Shown here in pieces: positions 8,000 to 11,283 of a stretch of DNA of 11,283 nt. The notes under the pieces were generated by a model. The model was not told the DNA's origin and ran no database searches. It was given only the letters and a program-made list of their open reading frames with translations. Each line of letters opens with the position of its first letter. The first letter of the stretch is position 1. The position numbers were made by a program, and so were the translations under genes. The DNA comes from Microbacterium sp. (lineage in GTDB: Bacteria > Actinomycetota > Actinomycetes > Actinomycetales > Microbacteriaceae), in contig NZ_QFPF01000084.1 of the NCBI RefSeq assembly GCF_003248605.1, positions 3,669-14,951 on the forward strand. The letters run 5' to 3'.

Positions 8000-9495
8000 T
8001 AGACGGCTTCAGGAAGTTGTTCATGGGCGGGGCGCTGGGGAAAGTGCTCGGCATCGTTCGAGAGATGCTTCTGGCAGCGCTGCTGGGTACGAGCGCGGGT
8101 GTCGCCTCCTACCGTGTCAGCCAGACGGCCGCGCTGGCACCGATGAACCTCCTGAATGCCGAGCTGCTTGCAGTGGGCTTTCTGCCCCAGCATGCGAGGT
8201 TGGCCGACGACCCCCGCCTTGCTTGGGCGCTCTACCGCATGGTGCGAAATTGGGTGCTGATCGCTTGCAGCGTCATCGCGGTCGGTCTGGTGATGTTCGG
8301 TCGGCTCTGGGCGGGCATTCTCGCGCCTGGATTCTCCGGTGATGCCGTCACCCTCACCGTGGCCATGATCGCGATCACGGGATCGGCGCTGCCGTTCTAC
8401 GGCTACGTGAGCGTGGCCTCCTATCTGGCGATGGCGCGCGGCGAGTACCGCATCGCAGCGCTTCGACCCAGCATTCAGAGTCTGGGGCTGATCGCCGCGA
8501 CCATTGTCGCGTTCGCCACGGGTAGCCCCGCATGGCTCGCTGTCGGATTCCTCGCGGCCTACGTGGGGATGAGCGGGTGGTCCTGGTTTGTGGTTCACAG
8601 ATTGCAGAGCGGGGCGGCCGCCCTGGCGGCCGCGGAACCGGGGGAGCGTCGAGCCGTTCGCATCGCTCTTTGGCATGCCATGCGACCGTACCTGGTCGTC
8701 CCGATCGTCGTGCAGGCGGTCTGGGTTCTCGAGAGGGCGCTGACGAGTTTGATCAGCGTCAGCGCGGTCGCCGCGCTGGACTATGCCCGGGTCATCTCTG
8801 AGACCATCATCGTTCTGGTCGCTGCGCCGCTCGGGTTGTCGGTCCTGGCCTCCTCCGTGCGAGGCGCGCACACCGTGAAAGAGGTCGCTCGAATCCTGCT
8901 GATCTTCGGGGTCATGGTTTCGGGGGTGATCGTCGTCGCCACTCCCACATTGGTCACCGTCGTCTTCGGTCGCGGTGCATTCGGACCTGAATCGGTTGCG
9001 GTCACGTCGGCATTTCTCCTCGGCCTGGCGCTCGGATTGTGGGCGCAGCTCGTCGCCTACGTGCTCACGCGATTCCTGAACGCGGAAGGCAAGAACAGGA
9101 TGGCCGCGCTGGCCGTGGGGATCGGATCCGGGGTCACGGTTGTCGCCGACATCATCCTCTTCGTACCGCTGGGACCGCTCGGTATCGGGCTGGGATCGTC
9201 GCTGGGCGGCATGGCGCAGATGATTGTCGTGGTTGTCGTCCTCCGTGTGAGCAGAATGCTTCTGTCGACGGCGGCGATGCTGGCTCCGCCCTTTGTGGCC
9301 TGTGTCGCTATCGCGTTCACGGTGGACGGATCGCCGGCCGCGCGCGCGCTGTGGGCCGCCGGTGTCTTGGCCTTGTGGGCGGTGTGGGTGGTCGGGATCG
9401 CACCCCTGCGTAGGGCGACACTCGACGCGTGCCGACGGCTGCTCGGACGGCATGTTTCACACACTCGTTCGGTGAAGGGTTCAGCTGGTGGATGA
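7996..9495 (+). CDS. MurJ/MviN-like (Wzx-type) polysaccharide flippase
   Basis: The 499-residue product is a multi-helix membrane protein with about 12-14 hydrophobic segments. It is predicted to flip the undecaprenyl-linked repeat unit from the cytoplasmic to the outer face of the membrane. GTG 7996 overlaps the previous stop (GTGA). The N-terminus, FMGGALGKVLGIVREMLLAALLG, matches the MurJ/MviN family opening. It is followed by SYRVSQTAALAPMNLLNAELL and GFLPQHARL, in the positions of the family's helix-2 and P-loop-like stretch. The Asp usually found in the MurJ 'DAF' segment is absent (SYRVSQ here), so this is more likely an exopolysaccharide flippase than the cell's peptidoglycan lipid II flippase. 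Genetic linkage to glycosyltransferases and a Wzy-like gene agrees. The last ~15 residues are hydrophilic. It overlaps the next gene by 8 bp. Substrate is unknown. Confidence 0.85.
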   Translation: MIDGFRKLFMGGALGKVLGIVREMLLAALLGTSAGVASYRVSQTAALAPMNLLNAELLAVGFLPQHARLADDPRLAWALYRMVRNWVLIACSVIAVGLVMFGRLWAGILAPGFSGDAVTLTVAMIAITGSALPFYGYVSVASYLAMARGEYRIAALRPSIQSLGLIAATIVAFATGSPAWLAVGFLAAYVGMSGWSWFVVHRLQSGAAALAAAEPGERRAVRIALWHAMRPYLVVPIVVQAVWVLERALTSLISVSAVAALDYARVISETIIVLVAAPLGLSVLASSVRGAHTVKEVARILLIFGVMVSGVIVVATPTLVTVVFGRGAFGPESVAVTSAFLLGLALGLWAQLVAYVLTRFLNAEGKNRMAALAVGIGSGVTVVADIILFVPLGPLGIGLGSSLGGMAQMIVVVVVLRVSRMLLSTAAMLAPPFVACVAIAFTVDGSPAARALWAAGVLALWAVWVVGIAPLRRATLDACRRLLGRHVSHTRSVKGSAGG

Positions 9496-10597
9496 CGTCC
9501 GGCTGCGCGTAGCGCTTGTGTGCGCGAGCGAGACCTATGGCGGAGCGGAGCTGTACCTGCAGCGCGCCGCAGATGCTCTCGTGAGGCGTGGGCACGAGGT
9601 CGTCTTGATCGGACGGGTGCCGGGGTTCGAAGGTGCGCGCATCGACGTGGGGCTAGGTGACAAATGGTCACGACGGACGCTTCCGTGGGCATGGATCCAG
9701 CTGCCGGCGGAGCGACGGCGAGTTCTCAGTGCAGTGCGGGCTGTCCGGCCTGACGTCATTCATCTGCAGTTCAAGCGAGAGCAGATCGGGATGACTCGCG
9801 CGCTCTCGCGGTTCGCGCCGGTTGTCTGGACTGAGCACGGCCGGATGGAACGGGGCGTCGCTCAGATCGTGCTGGGCATGGCGTACAGACGCGCTGCCTC
9901 GCATGTCCGGGCCATCAGCGCGGTCGCCGCAGGCGTGGCCGACGATGTCATCGCCCGCACCGGACGCACGAACGGGTTGAGCGTTCTGGAGAACGGCGTC
10001 GATACGACCAGGATGGATGTGCCTTCGGCACGTCGACGTGCGGAGGCGCGAAGGCAGCTCGGAATCGATGATGACCGACCGGTCGCGGTATGGGTCGGTC
10101 GTATGCACCCGGCGAAGCGGCCAGGGCTTGCGGTGGACATCGCGCGGGACTGGTGGGGACACGTGGTGATGGCAGGCTCAGGTGTCGCGCTGCCCGCCCT
10201 TGAGGTGTCCGCACGAACGATTCCGAGTGTCACGATCTTGGGGCACGTCGAAGAGCTGTCGGCGGTGTATTCCGCTGCGGATGTGCTGCTGGTCACCTCG
10301 GCGTCCGCGGCGAGGGAGGGGCTCCCGACGACCATCCTCGAGGCGGCCGCATTCGGGGTTCCGACGCTTGCCTCCCGCGATGCGGGCGTGGATGACGGCG
10401 TCCTCGCCGCGGGAGGGCGACTTGTCGAATCAGGCGCCGACGCCGCCCGGTGGCGCACAGAGCTGGACGAGCTTGTTGCCAGCTCGTCTAGCGGTCGCCC
10501 ACGTGCCTGGGCGGAGGCTCACTCTCTCCCGGTGTGGGAGGACGCGATCTGCCGGTTCTTCGAGGCCGCAGGCTACGAGAAGGGCGCTTCGCGGTGA
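9488..10597 (+). CDS. GT4-family glycosyltransferase
   Basis: The 369-residue product is a complete GT-B enzyme. The N-terminal domain starts with LRVALVCASETYGGAELYLQRAADAL, the glycine-rich acceptor loop of GT4 enzymes, and includes DVIHLQFKREQIG and WTEHGRMERG. After the linker with ISAVAAGVADDV and LENGVDTTR comes the donor domain: VWVGRMHPAKRPGL, with Arg205 and Lys210 where the family binds the donor diphosphate, and EGLPTTILEAAAFGVP, the EX7E signature (Glu277/Glu285). GTG 9488 lies 8 bases after AAGGG (9475-9479) and overlaps the flippase stop by 8 bp. The gene is the last of the operon and ends inside the convergent kinase gene. Likely role is addition of one sugar to the lipid-linked repeat unit in the cytoplasm; donor and acceptor are unknown. 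Confidence 0.9.
   Translation: MDDVRLRVALVCASETYGGAELYLQRAADALVRRGHEVVLIGRVPGFEGARIDVGLGDKWSRRTLPWAWIQLPAERRRVLSAVRAVRPDVIHLQFKREQIGMTRALSRFAPVVWTEHGRMERGVAQIVLGMAYRRAASHVRAISAVAAGVADDVIARTGRTNGLSVLENGVDTTRMDVPSARRRAEARRQLGIDDDRPVAVWVGRMHPAKRPGLAVDIARDWWGHVVMAGSGVALPALEVSARTIPSVTILGHVEELSAVYSAADVLLVTSASAAREGLPTTILEAAAFGVPTLASRDAGVDDGVLAAGGRLVESGADAARWRTELDELVASSSSGRPRAWAEAHSLPVWEDAICRFFEAAGYEKGASR
10573..10597. other. Convergent coding overlap of 25 bp
   Basis: The last codons of the plus-strand GT4 gene and the last codons of the minus-strand kinase gene share these bases, so the two transcription units have no spacer and no room for a conventional intergenic terminator. Transcripts from each side must extend into the other gene or end within it. 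Confidence 0.8.
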
Positions 10598-11283
10598 GGC
10601 GTGCCCTCACGACCTGCCGTTGACTCCGTCCTGGCAGCGCCCGCCACTCCCGCCGACGCCTCCGCAGCGGCGTGGGAGACGGACCAACCGGTATCGGGCA
10701 CCGAGGCGCTGTACGTGCCGTAGGAGCCGTAGCCGTAGCCGTAGGCATCGGGTCCGCGAGTGGGGGCCATCGAGAGGACGACGCCCGCGACGGTGGCGCC
10801 GACCGCGCGCAGTCCCTCGAGCGACTCCTGCAGCTGGTTGCGCGTCACGCGACCGGCGCCCACGAGCACGAGCGCTCCTCGCGTCTGCTTCGCGAGGACG
10901 GCGGCGTCCGAGACGGGCAGGAGCGGCGGTGCGTCGATGATGACGACGTCGTAGGCGAGCGAGAGCTGTGCGATGAGCTGCTTCATCCGCGGGGAACTCA
11001 GCAGCTCGCTGGGGTTCGGGGGAATCCGGCCGGCGGGCAGGACCGAGAAGCCGCGCGGTGCCATGTCGATGACGACATCCTCCACGCGGGCTCGCCCGAT
11101 GAGGACGTCGGTCAGCCCGAGGCCACCCTCGATGCCGAGATAGACATCCGTCTTCGGGCGCCGCAGGTCGGCGTCGACGAGCAGGGTGTGGGTCCCGACG
11201 TCGGCAAGGGCTCTGGCGATGTTGATGCCGCTCGAGGTCTTGCCTTCGCCGGGAACGCTGCTGGTGATGACGAATGTCGTCGG
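10573..11283 (-). CDS. CpsD/Wzc-type bacterial tyrosine kinase, ATPase domain (5' partial)
   Basis: The frame runs off the right end of the window, so 236 C-terminal residues are visible. They start with TSSVPGEGKTSS (visible residues 7-18), the Walker A motif of BY-kinases. LLVDADLRRP (34-43) is Walker A' and VVIIDAPPLLPVSD (113-126) is Walker B. A tail follows with five tyrosines at 181, 183, 185, 188 and 191, as in the autophosphorylation clusters of this family. The enzyme acts on the cytoplasmic face with a Wzz-type membrane partner to control exopolysaccharide chain length and export; whether that domain is fused upstream cannot be seen. The tail after the Tyr cluster is unusually long, about 45 Ala/Ser/Gly/Glu-rich residues. 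The stop is TAG (10575-10573, minus strand). It faces the operon tail to tail with a 25-bp coding overlap, so it is a separate transcript. Confidence 0.9.
   Translation of the reverse strand, partial: PTTFVITSSVPGEGKTSSGINIARALADVGTHTLLVDADLRRPKTDVYLGIEGGLGLTDVLIGRARVEDVVIDMAPRGFSVLPAGRIPPNPSELLSSPRMKQLIAQLSLAYDVVIIDAPPLLPVSDAAVLAKQTRGALVLVGAGRVTRNQLQESLEGLRAVGATVAGVVLSMAPTRGPDAYGYGYGSYGTYSASVPDTGWSVSHAAAEASAGVAGAARTESTAGREGTPHREAPFS
10727..10744 (-). repeat. Hexanucleotide repeat (CCGTAG x3) coding Tyr-Gly repeats
   Basis: Three perfect tandem CCGTAG copies, plus a fourth nearby at 10718-10723, encode alternating Gly and Tyr in the kinase tail. Because the unit is six bases, gain or loss of copies would keep the frame and change the number of tyrosines. 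Confidence 0.75.

Noticed and set aside
7936..9453. 505-residue open frame on the minus strand, antisense to the flippase
   Set aside because: Its translation is rich in Arg, Asp, Gln, His and Gly with no domain or membrane pattern, as expected from a frame opposite a G/C-third-position gene. The plus-strand flippase explains the stretch.
10647..10678. Inverted repeat CTCCC...GGGAG, considered as a terminator for the convergent operons
   Set aside because: It is short, lies within the kinase coding sequence, and has no T-run on either side. It is probably chance in GC-rich code.

Overview
The window is high-GC DNA with strong G/C preference at third codon positions, frequent GTG starts and tightly overlapping genes. 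This fits an actinobacterium, and the protein style suggests Microbacteriaceae (Microbacterium-like); the taxon is inference only. The content is part of an exopolysaccharide or cell-surface glycan biosynthesis locus.

Layout: (1) 1-3255 (+) is the 3' part of a very large, probably secreted multidomain protein with tandem carbohydrate-binding-like repeats, an Ig-like region, an ASH/anchor-type domain, an FN3 domain and a C-terminal malectin-type domain. (2) 3265-10597 (+) is a compact run of six genes, mostly joined by short overlaps: GT4 glycosyltransferase, second GT-B glycosyltransferase, Wzy/O-antigen-ligase-like polymerase, GT4 glycosyltransferase, MurJ/Wzx-like flippase, GT4 glycosyltransferase. 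(3) 10573-11283 (-) is the C-terminal part of a CpsD/Wzc-type tyrosine-kinase ATPase, convergent with the operon and overlapping its last gene by 25 bp. There is no gene-free stretch over 300 bases and no RNA gene, IS element or CRISPR array that I can see.

Working model: the glycosyltransferases build a lipid-linked repeat unit in the cytoplasm, the flippase exports it, the Wzy-like protein polymerises it, and the tyrosine kinase, with its partner chain-length protein outside the window, controls polymerisation. The large secreted protein may bind the product at the surface. The initiating phosphoglycosyltransferase is not in the window.

The main anomaly is that two adjacent genes, the Wzy-like polymerase and the following GT4 enzyme, are each cut by one in-frame TAG codon (6520-6522 and 7298-7300), while family-typical sequence continues in the same frame right after it. 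The simplest reading is two nonsense mutations (pseudogenes, loss of polymer). TAG readthrough or reassignment is the more exciting but less likely alternative. It is disfavoured because TAG also appears to end the large secreted protein and the kinase normally.
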